60,000 nucleotides of DNA from Symsagittifera roscoffensis (GCF_963678635.1 NC_087066.1:51478312-51538311); one strand, 5' to 3'; counted from the first letter of the stretch, positions 42,081 through 54,940 are shown. Numbers and translations are program-made. Notes: generated by a model from the sequence alone, not told the origin.

Positions 42081-43184
42081 GAATAGAAGCAAATTCTGGA
42101 CTCTTGATTCTGTTCTGGAGTCTTGATATGCTTTTTGTCTCCGACTTTTTGGGAATCGATCCTACTGAAAGTGAAAAAAAAGAGCACTCAACATGGAAAA
42201 GTACGACGCACAGACTGCATATAATTTCATTGCTTTTTTGTTCCAAACGTCTGAAACGTTTTTTTTTACTCGATTTTTTTTCTGCATGCAAATGTCATAT
42301 TTTCTCAATTGGTTTTCTGTATCGTTTTAATCTTGCTTACGCACTTGCAGTTAGGAAACTCTCTCATGCGCGTGATGGGATTTTTTTTTGCGGTGGTGAA
42401 CTCGGAAAACAGAATTACTCAACTGAGTATAATCATTTAAAAATAAGTGATTTAGGCATAAAATTCACTTAACCGAACTAAAGAGCTTTGGTAGTTTTTA
42501 CGTATGAGCGCATTTAATCGTTGATTAGGACCTGTATCTTTCGAAGGTATCTTTTGAAATGTAATTAGGACCTTTATCCTTTAGTTTGAAATGTAAGTGC
42601 TTGAACTAGAAAGACGTTAAATTTTTGTTCGGGAAGTTCAATTACATTTTTCAATTTATTTCGTGTTATCTTCATTTATAAAAATTGCATAAACATATAA
42701 TTAAATTGTACAATCTTTTTTGGACAGCAAAGCGTTTTTCAGATTGGGGGGGGGGGGATAAAAAGAGGGGGGCGGGTTGGTCTACGAATTTCAGATCTGT
42801 TCTAATTAAATTCATGTCGCAATTGAGCCAAAATATTTTGAACATCATTATAATGAAGGAGTAATTGAAAGCAGATTGTCTTTCTTTGCGCTGAAAATAG
42901 TTTTCTAGGGGCTGTTAAAACTGACCCCTTTCTATTGTCTTAGGTATAAATTTTACGGTGTAGAAAATTTGCTGGGTTCCTTGAGACCCCTACTAAGTTT
43001 GGATGCTTCTATAATCTAGGGGGTGGGGTCTATGAGAAAGTGGATTAATGCTGCAGGGCGAGGTGTATGTACATAAATTTATGTGGGGTTGTATTTATGC
43101 ATAAATAGCTTGTTTTCAAGAGCTCTGCGATTTGATTTTGTTTACAACTTGGGAACAAGAGACGCCTTTGAACGACCGAAAATT
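42081..43184. other. Spacer between the two LINE 5' fragments
   Basis: AT-rich, with a G-run at about 42745 and short frames without domains (42046-42291 minus, 42104-42472 plus are mutual shadows). Nothing supported. Confidence 0.4.
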
Positions 43185-43219
43185 TAGCCTAATTGTTGTG
43201 ATAAACTCATTCAATAGAA

Positions 43220-43625
43220 ATGAATAATCATCAAATTGAAATTTTTGTAGTAAAATATATCGAAGAAGCTATCATCTCAAACCGCGAAGAAATGGATATT
43301 CCAAGCACGATAAGGAAACTACTGAACCTCATTGAACACAGAAGCAAAATAAACAGTGTCAAAATTAGTTGATATTACGAACAATATTCACGAACTGCCC
43401 AATCGAGTCGTAGAGTTGGAGAAGTACTCACGGAAGCTGTGCTTGATGTTCTTTAACTTAGAATATGGACCAGACCCTCTGACCGATGCTCTGCAATTAT
43501 TAAGAAATCATCTGAAAATTAATTTCAATGAGTCAAAGATTGCAGCCTATTATCCCTTGAGTAGTAACCCTAAAACACTAATTATTGTTGAATTCATTTT
43601 CCATGCGAACAGGGATGTTATATAG
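43220..43625 (+). pseudogene. LINE ORF1 (unit 1)
   Basis: A 50-codon frame (43220-43372) passes by a frameshift near 43356 into an 89-codon frame (43356-43625). The second has VVELEKYSRKLCLMFFNL, the heptad-to-RRM junction found in L1-like ORF1 proteins, then a stretch of RNA-binding character. ORF1 proteins coat the element's RNA. A further frame (43667-43864) continues it. Confidence 0.65.
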
Positions 43626-44219
43626 AGGTAAAATTGTGACTGAAATCCGATCAAACTTCACGGAACTTGCCAATCGTTGTTGAGAAATGCCTTGCACAAG
43701 GTGATAGACAGATAAAAGTAGAAGCTAGGCGTTTAGAAGTTCAAGTGTGTACCCACAATCAAAATGTTTACGCCAGACATCCAGTTAATCCTTCTTATGA
43801 TGCAGTGCCAACAAAATCTCCCCATGAACTGAACTCGTTTGTGCTAAAAACTGTCCAAAAATAACTAGCTCATTGTCCAACTGTTGATGAAAAAGACAAT
43901 GGTGACAAGGCAATGGATCTCAGAAGCTGGGCAGACTGTCTAGAGACACCAAAAATTTCACACATGCAGCGAAAACCAGGCAGTATACCATCTTTAAGTA
44001 GATCAAAAAGTAAGTACGTAATAACTTCGTTGATGAAGATCAGCATAAAAAGCTAGCAGAGAGCATCATTAAAGGATTGGCACCTGCAATCATCAGCGCT
44101 CTACAACCAACAGAAAAAGTAGCTGGAAACAGCTTTCCAACCAATGACAACCCCCTAAATCAAATTTACCATCCCTTTCATCGAAAATAAGGATCAGAAT
44201 GATAGTTGTCCCGATGCTA

Positions 44220-44510
44220 AAATGTCGATAATGCATGTGAACATCAGATCTCCTGGACATTTATTCAAAGATTTCGAGGCGATAATTTGCTGTCTTCAGT
44301 CTCCTGCTCAGGTTATTTGTCTGTCCCAGACATGGCTGAAAATGGAGATCCCTCAATTTTTCTCGTAAAGGGTTATAAGCAATTTATGTCTAAAGCACGT
44401 GACGACAGAGGAGGTGTGATGTTACAAACACTTGAAGGATGTTCAAGTGTGAAAAATAGGTCTATAGCATTGGACGACGCCTTATCTGCTAATTTGAACC
44501 TAAGATAATT
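44220..44510 (+). pseudogene. LINE endonuclease N-terminal part (unit 1)
   Basis: MHVNIRSPGHLFKDFEAI, VICLSQTWL and GGVMLQ match the AP-endonuclease motifs NxRSL, xIxLTETWL and GGVxxY of LINE ORF2. A frameshift after WLKMEIPQF separates the parts. No continuous catalytic core remains. Confidence 0.7.
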
Positions 44511-44526
44511 AAGCTTAACCTTAACC

Positions 44527-45700
44527 CTTATTTACATTAAACTAAAAAAAAAAGATTTAGATAACCTACTAGAAACCTTTTCATTAGAATCTATACTGCA
44601 TATTTTCTGTAGAAATTTCAGCCTTGATATATCTAAACAAAATCTGTTACTAAAAAACTACACTAATACAGTCGAATTGAACAGTTTTAAACTTTTATTA
44701 AAGGTGCCGACGCGCGTGATTGATCACCCGGCTACATGTCATGTCCTTATATTTTTGCCATCAAAAATTGAATTCAGGCAATTGCGACTGATTTCATTGA
44801 TCATCATCCAATAACTGTTTGCCTCCCCTTTAGACATCTATTTCACAGTCCATCCGAATTTTTCTTAGAAACGTTTCTTTTGTTAAAAATCGCATTTAAA
44901 CTAACAAATACCGCGTTCTACTAAACAGAAACTGAGCAAACTAGTAGTATTAGACGATGCGAATGCATCCATTAGCGATTTCAAAACATTTTCTTAGAAG
45001 CAGTCAACAAATTTGCTCCAGTTAAAAAGAAATTGAATCAGATAAATAATTTACCAAATTGGTTAACTAATCGCATTGAAAATTTACTAACAAATGGTGA
45101 CAAGGCAATGGATCTCAGAAGCCTTATTTACATTAAACTAAAAAAAAAAGATTTAGATAACCTACTAGAAACCTTTTCATTAGAATCTATACTGCATATT
45201 TTCTGTAGAAATTTCAGCCTTGATATATCTAAACAAAATCTGTTACTAAAAAACTACACTAATACAGTCGAATTGAACAGTTTTAAACTTTTATTAAAGG
45301 TGCCGACGCGCGTGATTGATCACCCGGCTACATGTCATGTCCTTATATTTTTGCCATCAAAAATTGAATTCAGGCAATTGCGACTGTTTTAAAACATGAA
45401 AATTTCATTGATCATCATCCAATAACTGTTTGCCTCCCCTTTAGACATCTATTTCACAGTCCATCCGAATTTTTCTTAGAAACGTTTCTTTTGTTAAAAA
45501 TCGCATTTAAACTAACAAATACCGCGTTCTACTAAACAGAAACTGAGCAAACTAGTAGTATTAGACGATGCGAATGCATCCATTAGCGATTTCAAAACAT
45601 TTTCTTAGAAGCAGTCAACAAATTTGCTCCAGTTAAAAAGAAATTGAATCAGATAAATAATTTACCAAATTGGTTAACTAATCGCATTGAAAATTTACTA
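44527..45700. repeat. Internal tandem duplication in LINE with templated filler
   Basis: 44527-45092 recurs at 45123-45700 (offset 596). Between the copies lie 30 bp (45093-45122, aatggtgacaaggcaatgga...) that equal 43898-43927 upstream. The first repeat lacks 17 bp that the second has (tttaaaacatgaaaat). The same structure is in unit 2. Confidence 0.85.
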
Positions 45701-46492
45701 ACAAAAAAAATCAGGCGCACAAAATCTGGATAAATAATAAGGCGAAGACAGAAATTCTAAAAGGTTCAAGTTTTCAGTTGTAAAAGATGAAAAAGAGAAA
45801 GATGACTAAGAAACAATTTTAAAAATAAATTTAAGAATTGTATCGGAGACTCAAGACAGACTTATAAGTTATTAAATGAGCTAAAGAATCTGAAGTTTTT
45901 CTGCTTTAACGTGCGCTAAGTCCGGCAATCTTCTTTTGAAGCAAGAGGTAGCAGAAACTTTATGACTTTTTACGATTACTTTTACAGCTGTTGTTTTAAA
46001 CATTACAAAAAATGAAATCATTAGACCTCATCGTTTCTGAACCGCAGGATTTTTTTTGTTCTATCTTAGTAAAGTTTCCGTTACTGAAGTCTCAATTTGC
46101 TTATATATCAAACAAAACTTTACCTGGTGATGCTATCATTTGCAAAATTGTAATTAAGTTTTCGAACAGTTGAATTGCACAAGTTATCACAGAATTAGTA
46201 AACTTGTCTTTGCACAGGGCATATTTCCTGAGGAACTATCAAAAGCAAAAGTTTCCGCGCTGTTTAAAATTGGGTCGTAAACTGATTGAAATATATATTG
46301 TCCGATATCTCTTTTGAAGTATTTAAGTAAAAATTACGAACGCTTAGTGTACTACAGAGTATATAAAGTTTTCGAAAGATTCAGTTGAGTTTACGATTAA
46401 CAAATTGCGTTTAGTTCAGAGCAAAACACTATTAAAGTTCATGCTGAAGTGACTGAAAGGCTGAGGCGTGATCAAAGTTCTGGAAAATTCAA

Positions 46493-46948
46493 TTTCTAGA
46501 TTTCAAAAAAGCGTTTGATAGCATAGATCTTCAAATTATTCTGAAAAAAATAGCTTTTTACGGAATACGTGGTTTTGCTCGCAAAATGTTTGAGAGATGT
46601 TTAAGTAAGCGTAAACAAAGGGTTGAAAAAGCAAATGTTACTTCCACGTGGTGATCTGTTACTTGTGAAGTACCACAAAGATCCTTTTAAGGATCTCTGT
46701 TATTCATGATTAAAATGGACGATTTGTCGTCTGCTTGCAAAATTGCTCACGTGTTTCTTTTTGCAGACGATACGAATATCAGCTCATTGGTTTGTAATTT
46801 TTCGAAGATTTATCTTGATATTAATAATCTTGATGACTGGTTATCTGCAAATAAACTAGCCTTTAATATCAATAGAACATTTCAGCTCGTATCAAGTATC
46901 AAAAAAACAGAGCGTGTCCAATTTTTGAAATCGTCGGTGTTGCTCTGA
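46493..46948 (+). pseudogene. LINE reverse transcriptase (unit 1)
   Basis: Frame 46493-46654 has motif A FLDFKKAFDSID. After a TGA, VPQRS, a stop and GSLLFMIKMDDL form motif B. Then the frame 46706-46948 has FADDTNISSL (motif C) and WLSANKLAFNI. Motif spacing fits the CR1/L2/Jockey group. The in-frame stops make it non-functional. Confidence 0.8.
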
Positions 46949-47609
46949 AGCGTGCGCCCAACTGCAAATATTTGGGAAATTTATTGACTCAAAATTTTTA
47001 TTCCAAACACACATCAACATTTTTCCTAAAAGCTGGCTAGGCAATGTGGCATTTTTTGTAAGCTACAACGTCATGTTTTGCGAGATCAGTTAATAGGTAT
47101 TACAAATCAAATATCAACCCCATTTTGTAATATGGAATTCTTGTTTACGGTTGTTATAGCTATACAGCTCTTCAATCAGTTTTCAATTTCAGAAAAAATT
47201 CTAATTTCTTTTATTTTGTAAACAAAAAAATGCTTCGGAAAAAACTTTTACTCGTCATTGAATAATTTAATTTTGAACTACATTTTGTGATCTATGGAAG
47301 TTTGTTGTAAGATCTATCAAAAATTTCACTTTTGAATTTTCTCCTAATTTCACATTAATCTCTCTTAATGATTTTCTGAGTTAGAAATTTCGGCTGATTA
47401 AATTTTGTTATGGCAATATTTTTGTCGCACGAAGCTGGAAAAATGTTCCATTTGTTATAGGGCAACGAAGCTTTACAAGGCCGTACAATGAAATAATATA
47501 CTTCCTAATAACATTCAAAATTCAACAAAAAATGGATTTCTGGAGTTCACCCATGTTTTTAGAGACGGATACTTTTTGAGTCATAATGAATTGAGTAATT
47601 TTATCTTTT

Positions 47610-47660
47610 CCTAAGGATCCATGTTAGAGTGGCTAACACCTGGGACTTGAACCCCTTTGA
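47610..47660 (+). repeat. tRNA-like fragment
   Basis: agagtggctaacacctggga followed by cttgaacccc has A- and B-box-like elements close together. Too short for a tRNA gene; likely a SINE relic. Duplicated at 53466-53516. Confidence 0.3.
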
Positions 47661-47884
47661 TTCCCTATTGGAACCCCTGTTAATGAATGCCTAGATAAAG
47701 ATAGTTGTATATAGGAAGAAAAATCAGCTATAAGCAGGGTTATCAGGATCGCAGGGAAAGGAAAACAGGAAGAGGGTAAAGCAGGATGAGAGGTGGGGAA
47801 TGAAATAATCATCAAAGGAAAAATTAAAAAGATAAAAAAATTTGATTTATACGGCTCTCAATTTTTACACTGTCACAGTTTCTT

Positions 47885-47960
47885 AGTCTTGCTGTACAAT
47901 GATCGATTGGCGCTCCGGAAAAGCAGGTTCGAATCCCAGTCGGACTTTTTTCCAACTTTC
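47885..47960 (+). repeat. SINE-like B-box fragment
   Basis: gcaggttcgaatcccagtcg contains a perfect B box (ggttcgaatcc), but no acceptor stem pairs around it, so it is not a tRNA gene. Duplicated at 53740-53815. Confidence 0.4.
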
Positions 47961-48514
47961 TGATGGCTACTTGAAATAATTTAATCAATTTTTTTACCCT
48001 CAATTTAATTTTCAAAAAAATGGTATTTTATCCTCACTATATTGTTTCTCCCTAAACAGAAAAAATTACTGACTCGCTTGTTTTTTAAAAAACCTACGAA
48101 AGATAAAAATAATAGTTGACATTGGATCTCAAATTTCTTACGCAATTTATGATTGCCACTTTTTTTGATAAAATTAACCTATTTTTGATAAAAATTAGTT
48201 TTGAGGAATGTGGTGAATTTTTAGTTTCGCTGGGAAATCTGAAAACTAAATTCCATTTCGGAAACTAGAAATCGATCACGTTTGTTTTTGTGACCTCTAC
48301 ACTTTTGCTCTTCGATAAGGGACGACCTATTACGACCTACATATGAGTTTGAACTACGTTCATCGACTCTTAGAAATAACCAAGAAATAATTGTGAAAAA
48401 AATTTGCGGTATTTACCTGTGTAATTTAGATATTCCATATGAAATTTTGTTTCAACTAAAATTTTCTGCGCGCTTGTATTGAAATGCATATTTTATACAA
48501 ATTAAACTTTCAAA

Positions 48515-48590
48515 ATTAATAAACGGTTAGGGGAGGTTACGCGTAATATACATTCTAGGGTTCGATCCAAATATTGAACGAGTAATTGAA
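48515..48590 (+). repeat. tRNA-derived SINE-like head
   Basis: ggttaggggaggttacgcg (A-box-like) and ctagggttcgatccaaatat (B box) are 25 bp apart, the same order as in 38292-38357. Duplicated at 54371-54446. Confidence 0.45.
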
Positions 48591-48731
48591 GAAGGCTCTG
48601 TGCATTTTCCATTTTCGCTTCCCACCCTACAAGGTTTCTTTTAGAAATTAATCAGAATAAAACAAAACTCACTCCAAACAAATATATTTCTCACTTTCTT
48701 CGAAGTTGAAACAATAAGACCCCGAGGCTAT

Positions 48732-49085
48732 TGGAACCAGATCTAAACTACATTTTTTTATTGGTTATAAATTAGATATTTTATCACTATAAAATATTTA
48801 ATAATAACCAATCATGATCCATCTAACTAACAACCCACTTATTTGTAAGTGCTGAAATTACTTAAAATTTCAGCACCAGAGAGATTTGAATTTAACTTAG
48901 AAATTAGTTAGCTCTCCAAGATAACTTCAGCAGTCGCAATAAGCCAGTATACTCTAGATCTATTGAGCCTAGCAGTGACTAGTCAAACACCCTGAGACTA
49001 GTAGATATAAGAGTAAGATTAGGATCGGTATTAGACTAAGAAGTTGCACGAATCTATCCGGCCGAAAATAAGATAGCTTGACGAG
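48732..49085 (+). repeat. Solo LTR of the gag-only family, unit 1
   Basis: Starts tggaaccagatctaaacta and follows the reverse complement of 24896-25286 to about gatagcttgacga. The last ~90 bp of the LTR is missing and a hairpin sequence stands instead. No second LTR or internal region of its own, so it is a solo or truncated LTR. It is more diverged from the 24.9/30.5-kb pair than those are from each other. Confidence 0.8.
48849..48876. other. LTR hairpin, variant form (unit 1)
   Basis: gtgctgaaatt, acttaa, aatttcagcac: 11-bp perfect stem. Position equals the hairpin at 25141; base changes on both arms keep pairing. Confidence 0.8.
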
Positions 49086-49117
49086 CAGTTTCATCTCTCG
49101 TCAAGCTATCTTATTTT
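49065..49117. other. 21-bp perfect inverted repeat followed by T-run (unit 1)
   Basis: Arms 49065-49085 and 49097-49117 are exact reverse complements with the loop cagtttcatct between them. The right arm merges into tttttt. The left arm is LTR sequence; the right arm is an inverted copy of it. Confidence 0.9.
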
Positions 49118-49231
49118 TTTAAAGGAAACTGAGTTTGTTGCTGATGTGTTTTTTACAAGATAAGCATCAAAAAAGCAATTTCCCATTCGTTTGGGTTATT
49201 GCACTGATCTCGCATTTTTTTTCATTTCAGC

Positions 49232-52200
49232 ACGAACAATATTCACGAACTGCCCAATCGAGTCGTAGAGTTGGAGAAGTACTCACGGAAGCTGTGCTTG
49301 ATGTTCTTTAACTTAGAATATGGACCAGACCCTCTGACCGATGCTCTGCAATTATTAAGAAATCATCTGAAAATTAATTTCAATGAGTCAAAGATTGCAG
49401 CCTATTATCCCTTGAGTAGTAACCCTAAAACACTAATTATTGTTGAATTCATTTTCCATGCGAACAGGGATGTTATATAGAGGTAAAATTGTGACTGAAA
49501 TCCGATCAAACTTCACGGAACTTGCCAATCGTTGTTGAGAAATGCCTTGCACAAGGTGATAGACAGATAAAAGTAGAAGCTAGGCGTTTAGAAGTTCAAG
49601 TGTGTACCCACAATCAAAATGTTTACGCCAGACATCCAGTTAATCCTTCTTATGATGCAGTGCCAACAAAATCTCCCCATGAACTGAACTCGTTTGTGCT
49701 AAAAACTGTCCAAAAATAACTAGCTCATTGTCCAACTGTTGATGAAAAAGACAATGGTGACAAGGCAATGGATCTCAGAAGCTGGGCAGACTGTCTAGAG
49801 ACACCAAAAATTTCACACATGCAGCGAAAACCAGGCAGTATACCATCTTTAAGTAGATCAAAAAGTAAGTACGTAATAACTTCGTTGATGAAGATCAGCA
49901 TAAAAAGCTAGCAGAGAGCATCATTAAAGGATTGGCACCTGCAATCATCAGCGCTCTACAACCAACAGAAAAAGTAGCTGGAAACAGCTTTCCAACCAAT
50001 GACAACCCCCTAAATCAAATTTACCATCCCTTTCATCGAAAATAAGGATCAGAATGATAGTTGTCCCGATGCTAAAATGTCGATAATGCATGTGAACATC
50101 AGATCTCCTGGACATTTATTCAAAGATTTCGAGGCGATAATTTGCTGTCTTCAGTCTCCTGCTCAGGTTATTTGTCTGTCCCAGACATGGCTGAAAATGG
50201 AGATCCCTCAATTTTTCTCGTAAAGGGTTATAAGCAATTTATGTCTAAAGCACGTGACGACAGAGGAGGTGTGATGTTACAAACACTTGAAGGATGTTCA
50301 AGTGTGAAAAATAGGTCTATAGCATTGGACGACGCCTTATCTGCTAATTTGAACCTAAGATAATTAAGCTTAACCTTAACCCTTATTTACATTAAACTAA
50401 AAAAAAAAAGATTTAGATAACCTACTAGAAACCTTTTCATTAGAATCTATACTGCATATTTTCTGTAGAAATTTCAGCCTTGATATATCTAAACAAAATC
50501 TGTTACTAAAAACTACACTAATACAGTCGAATTGAACAGTTTTAAACTTTTATTAAAGGTGCCGACGCGCGTGATTGATCACCCGGCTACATGTCATGTC
50601 CTTATATTTTTGCCATCAAAAATTGAATTCAGGCAATTGCGACTGATTTCATTGATCATCATCCAATAACTGTTTGCCTCCCCTTTAGACATCTATTTCA
50701 CAGTCCATCCGAATTTTTCTTAGAAACGTTTCTTTTGTTAAAAATCGCATTTAAACTAACAAATACCGCGTTCTACTAAACAGAAACTGAGCAAACTAGT
50801 AGTATTAGACGATGCGAATGCATCCATTAGCGATTTCAAAACATTTTCTTAGAAGCAGTCAACAAATTTGCTCCAGTTAAAAAGAAATTGAATCAGATAA
50901 ATAATTTACCAAATTGGTTAACTAATCGCATTGAAAATTTACTAACAAATGGTGACAAGGCAATGGATCTCAGAAGCCTTATTTACATTAAACTAAAAAA
51001 AAAAAGATTTAGATAACCTACTAGAAACCTTTTCATTAGAATCTATACTGCATATTTTCTGTAGAAATTTCAGCCTTGATATATCTAAACAAAATCTGTT
51101 ACTAAAAAACTACACTAATACAGTCGAATTGAACAGTTTTAAACTTTTATTAAAGGTGCCGACGCGCGTGATTGATCACCCGGCTACATGTCATGTCCTT
51201 ATATTTTTGCCATCAAAAATTGAATTCAGGCAATTGCGACTGTTTTAAAACATGAAAATTTCATTGATCATCATCCAATAACTGTTTGCCTCCCCTTTAG
51301 ACATCTATTTCACAGTCCATCCGAATTTTTCTTAGAAACGTTTCTTTTGTTAAAAATCGCATTTAAACTAACAAATACCGCGCTCTACTAAACAGAAACT
51401 GAGCAAACTAGTAGTATTAGACGATGCGAATGCATCCATTAGCGATTTCAAAACATTTTCTTAGAAGCAGTCAACAAATTTGCTCCAGTTAAAAAGAAAT
51501 TGAATCAGATAAATAATTTACCAAATTGGTTAACTAATCGCATTGAAAATTTACTAACAAAAAAAATCAGGCGCACAAAATCTGGATAAATAATAAGGCG
51601 AAGACAGAAATTCTAAAAGGTTCAAGTTTTCAGTTGTAAAAGATGAAAAAGAGAAAGATGACTAAGAAACAATTTTAAAAATAAATTTAAGAATTGTATC
51701 GGAGACTCAAGACAGACTTATAAGTTATTAAATGAGCTAAAGAATCTGAAGTTTTTCTGCTTTAACGTGCGCTAAGTCCGGCAATCTTCTTTTGAAGCAA
51801 GAGGTAGCAGAAACTTTATGACTTTTTACGATTACTTTTACAGCTGTTGTTTTAAACATTACAAAAAATGAAATCATTAGACCTCATCGTTTCTGAACCG
51901 CAGGATTTTTTTTGTTCTATCTTAGTAAAGTTTCCGTTACTGAAGTCTCAATTTGCTTATATATCAAACAAAACTTTACCTGGTGATGCTATCATTTGCA
52001 AAATTGTAATTAAGTTTTCGAACAGTTGAATTGCACAAGTTATCACAGAATTAGTAAACTTGTCTTTGCACAGGGCATATTTCCTGAGGAACTATCAAAA
52101 GCAAAAGTTTCCGCGCTGTTTAAAATTGGGTCGTAAACTGATTGAAATATATATTGTCCGATATCTCTTTTGAAGTATTTAAGTAAAAATTACGAACGCT

Positions 52201-53456
52201 TAGTGTACTACAGAGTATATAAAGTTTTCGAAAGATTCAGTTGAGTTTACGATTAACAAATTGCGTTTAGTTCAGAGCAAAACACTATTAAAGTTCATGC
52301 TGAAGTGACTGAAAGGCTGAGGCGTGATCAAAGTTCTGGAAAATTCAATTTCTAGATTTCAAAAAAGCGTTTGATAGCATAGATCTTCAAATTATTCTGA
52401 AAAAAATAGCTTTTTACGGAATACGTGGTTTTGCTCGCAAAATGTTTGAGAGATGTTTAAGTAAGCGTAAACAAAGGGTTGAAAAAGCAAATGTTACTTC
52501 CACGTGGTGATCTGTTACTTGTGAAGTACCACAAAGATCCTTTTAAGGATCTCTGTTATTCATGATTAAAATGGACGATTTGTCGTCTGCTTGCAAAATT
52601 GCTCACGTGTTTCTTTTTGCAGACGATACGAATATCAGCTCATTGGTTTGTAATTTTTCGAAGATTTATCTTGATATTAATAATCTTGATGACTGGTTAT
52701 CTGCAAATAAACTAGCCTTTAATATCAATAGAACATTTCAGCTCGTATCAAGTATCAAAAAAACAGAGCGTGTCCAATTTTTGAAATCGTCGGTGTTGCT
52801 CTGAAGCGTGCGCCCAACTGCAAATATTTGGGAAATTTATTGACTCAAAATTTTTATTCCAAACACACATCAACATTTTTCCTAAAAGCTGGCTAGGCAA
52901 TGTGGCATTTTTTGTAAGCTACAACGTCATGTTTTGCGAGATCAGTTAATAGGTATTACAAATCAAATATCAACCCCATTTTGTAATATGGAATTCTTGT
53001 TTACGGTTGTTATAGCTATACAGCTCTTCAATCAGTTTTCAATTTCAGAAAAAATTCTAATTTCTTTTATTTTGTAAACAAAAAAATGCTTCGGAAAAAA
53101 CTTTTACTCGTCATTGAATAATTTAATTTTGAACTACATTTTGTGATCTATGGAAGTTTGTTGTAAGATCTATCAAAAATTTCACTTTTGAATTTTCTCC
53201 TAATTTCACATTAATCTCTCTTAATGATTTTCTGAGTTAGAAATTTCGGCTGATTAAATTTTGTTATGGCAATATTTTTGTCGCACGAAGCTGGAAAAAT
53301 GTTCCATTTGTTATAGGGCAACGAAGCTTTACAAGGCCGTACAATGAAATAATATACTTCCTAATAACATTCAAAATTCAACAAAAAATGGATTTCTGGA
53401 GTTCACCCATGTTTTTAGAGACGGATACTTTTTGAGTCATAATGAATTGAGTAATT
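49232..53456 (+). mobile_element. CR1/Jockey-type LINE, degenerate, unit 2
   Basis: Copy of the unit 1 LINE: ORF1 frames 49271-49480 and 49522-49719, endonuclease 50075-50365, internal duplication 50382-51556, RT 52349-52804. It lacks the 5' ORF1 start because the duplication began inside ORF1. Confidence 0.8.
52562..52804 (+). pseudogene. LINE RT motif C frame (unit 2)
   Basis: Identical in protein to 46706-46948 with FADDTNISSL. Motif A lies at 52349-52510 in the same arrangement. Confidence 0.8.
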
Positions 53457-54587
53457 TTATCTTTTCCTAAGGATCCATGTTAGAGTGGCTAACACCTGGG
53501 ACTTGAACCCCTTTGATTCCCTATTGGAACCCCTGTTAATGAATGCCTAGATAAAGATAGTTGTATATAGGAAGAAAAATCAGCTATAAGCAGGGTTATC
53601 AGGATCGCAGGGAAAGGAAAACAGGAAGAGGGTAAAGCAGGATGAGAGGTGGGGAATGAAATAATCATCAAAGGAAAAATTAAAAAGATAAAAAAATTTG
53701 ATTTATACGGCTCTCAATTTTTACACTGTCACAGTTTCTTAGTCTTGCTGTACAATGATCGATTGGCGCTCCGGAAAAGCAGGTTCGAATCCCAGTCGGA
53801 CTTTTTTCCAACTTTCTGATGGCTACTTGAAATAATTTAATCAATTTTTTTACCCTCAATTTAATTTTCAAAAAAATGGTATTTTATCCTCTCTATATTG
53901 TTTCTCCCTAAACAGAAAAAATTACTGACTCGCTTGTTTTTTAAAAAACCTACGAAAGATAAAAATAATAGTTGACATTGGATCTCAAATTTCTTACGCA
54001 ATTTATGATTGCCACTTTTTTTGATAAAATTAACCTATTTTTGATAAAAATTAGTTTTGAGGAATGTGGTGAATTTTTAGTTTCGCTGGGAAATCTGAAA
54101 ACTAAATTCCATTTCGGAAACTAGAAATCGATCACGTTTGTTTTTGTGACCTCTACACTTTTGCTCTTCGATAAGGGACGACCTATTACGACCTACATAT
54201 GAGTTTGAACTACGTTCATCGACTCTTAGAAATAACCAAGAAATAATTGTGAAAAAAATTTGCGGTATTTACCTGTGTAATTTAGATATTCCATATGAAA
54301 TTTTGTTTCAACTAAAATTTTCTGCGCGCTTGTATTGAAATGCATATTTTATACAAATTAAACTTTCAAAATTAATAAACGGTTAGGGGAGGTTACGCGT
54401 AATATACATTCTAGGGTTCGATCCAAATATTGAACGAGTAATTGAAGAAGGCTCTGTGCATTTTCCATTTTCGCTTCCCACCCTACAAGGTTTCTTTTAG
54501 AAATTAATCAGAATAAAACAAAACTCACTCCAAACAAATATATTTCTCACTTTCTTCGAAGTTGAAACAATAAGACCCCGAGGCTAT

Positions 54588-54940
54588 TGGAACCAGATCT
54601 AAACTACATTTTTTATTGGTTATAAATTAGATATTTTATCACTATAAAATATTTAATAATAACCAATCATGATCCATCTAACTAACAACCCACTTATTTG
54701 TAAGTGCTGAAATTACTTAAAATTTCAGCACCAGAGAGATTTGAATTTAACTCAGAAATTAGTTAGCTCTCCAAGATAACTTCAGCAGTCGCAATAAGCC
54801 AGTATACTCTAGATCTATTGAGCCTAGCAGTGACTAGTCAAACACCCTGAGACTAGTAGATATAAGAGTAAGATTAGGATCGGTATTAGACTAAGAAGTT
54901 GCACGAATCTATCCGGCCGAAAATAAGATAGCTTGACGAG
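54588..54940 (+). repeat. Solo LTR of the gag-only family, unit 2
   Basis: Duplicate of 48732-49085 with one fewer T in a T-run and one C/T change. Hairpin at 54704-54731 and the 21-bp inverted repeat at 54920-54972. Confidence 0.8.

Larger units (their letters stand above)
43185..47600 (+). mobile_element. CR1/Jockey-type LINE, degenerate, unit 1
   Basis: Plus-strand non-LTR element in order: ORF1 (43220-43864), apurinic-type endonuclease (44220-44510) and reverse transcriptase (46493-46948). Frameshifts and stops are frequent. An internal ~570-bp segment (44527-45092) is repeated at 45123-45700. The RT carries motifs A, B and C. The 3' end is not precisely visible; a tRNA-like stretch near 47615-47650 may be a separate insertion. 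Confidence 0.75.
43377..49231. repeat. 5855-bp tandem duplication, unit 1
   Basis: From acgaacaatattcacg (within LINE ORF1) to the tttttttcatttcag before 49232. Contains most of the LINE, SINE-like pieces and a solo LTR. Unit 2 follows directly. Confidence 0.95.

Noticed and set aside
47885-47960. Genuine tRNA gene
   Set aside because: The B box is perfect, but no acceptor or anticodon stem pairs. The same holds for 38292, 48515 and 55529. These are tRNA-derived repeats.
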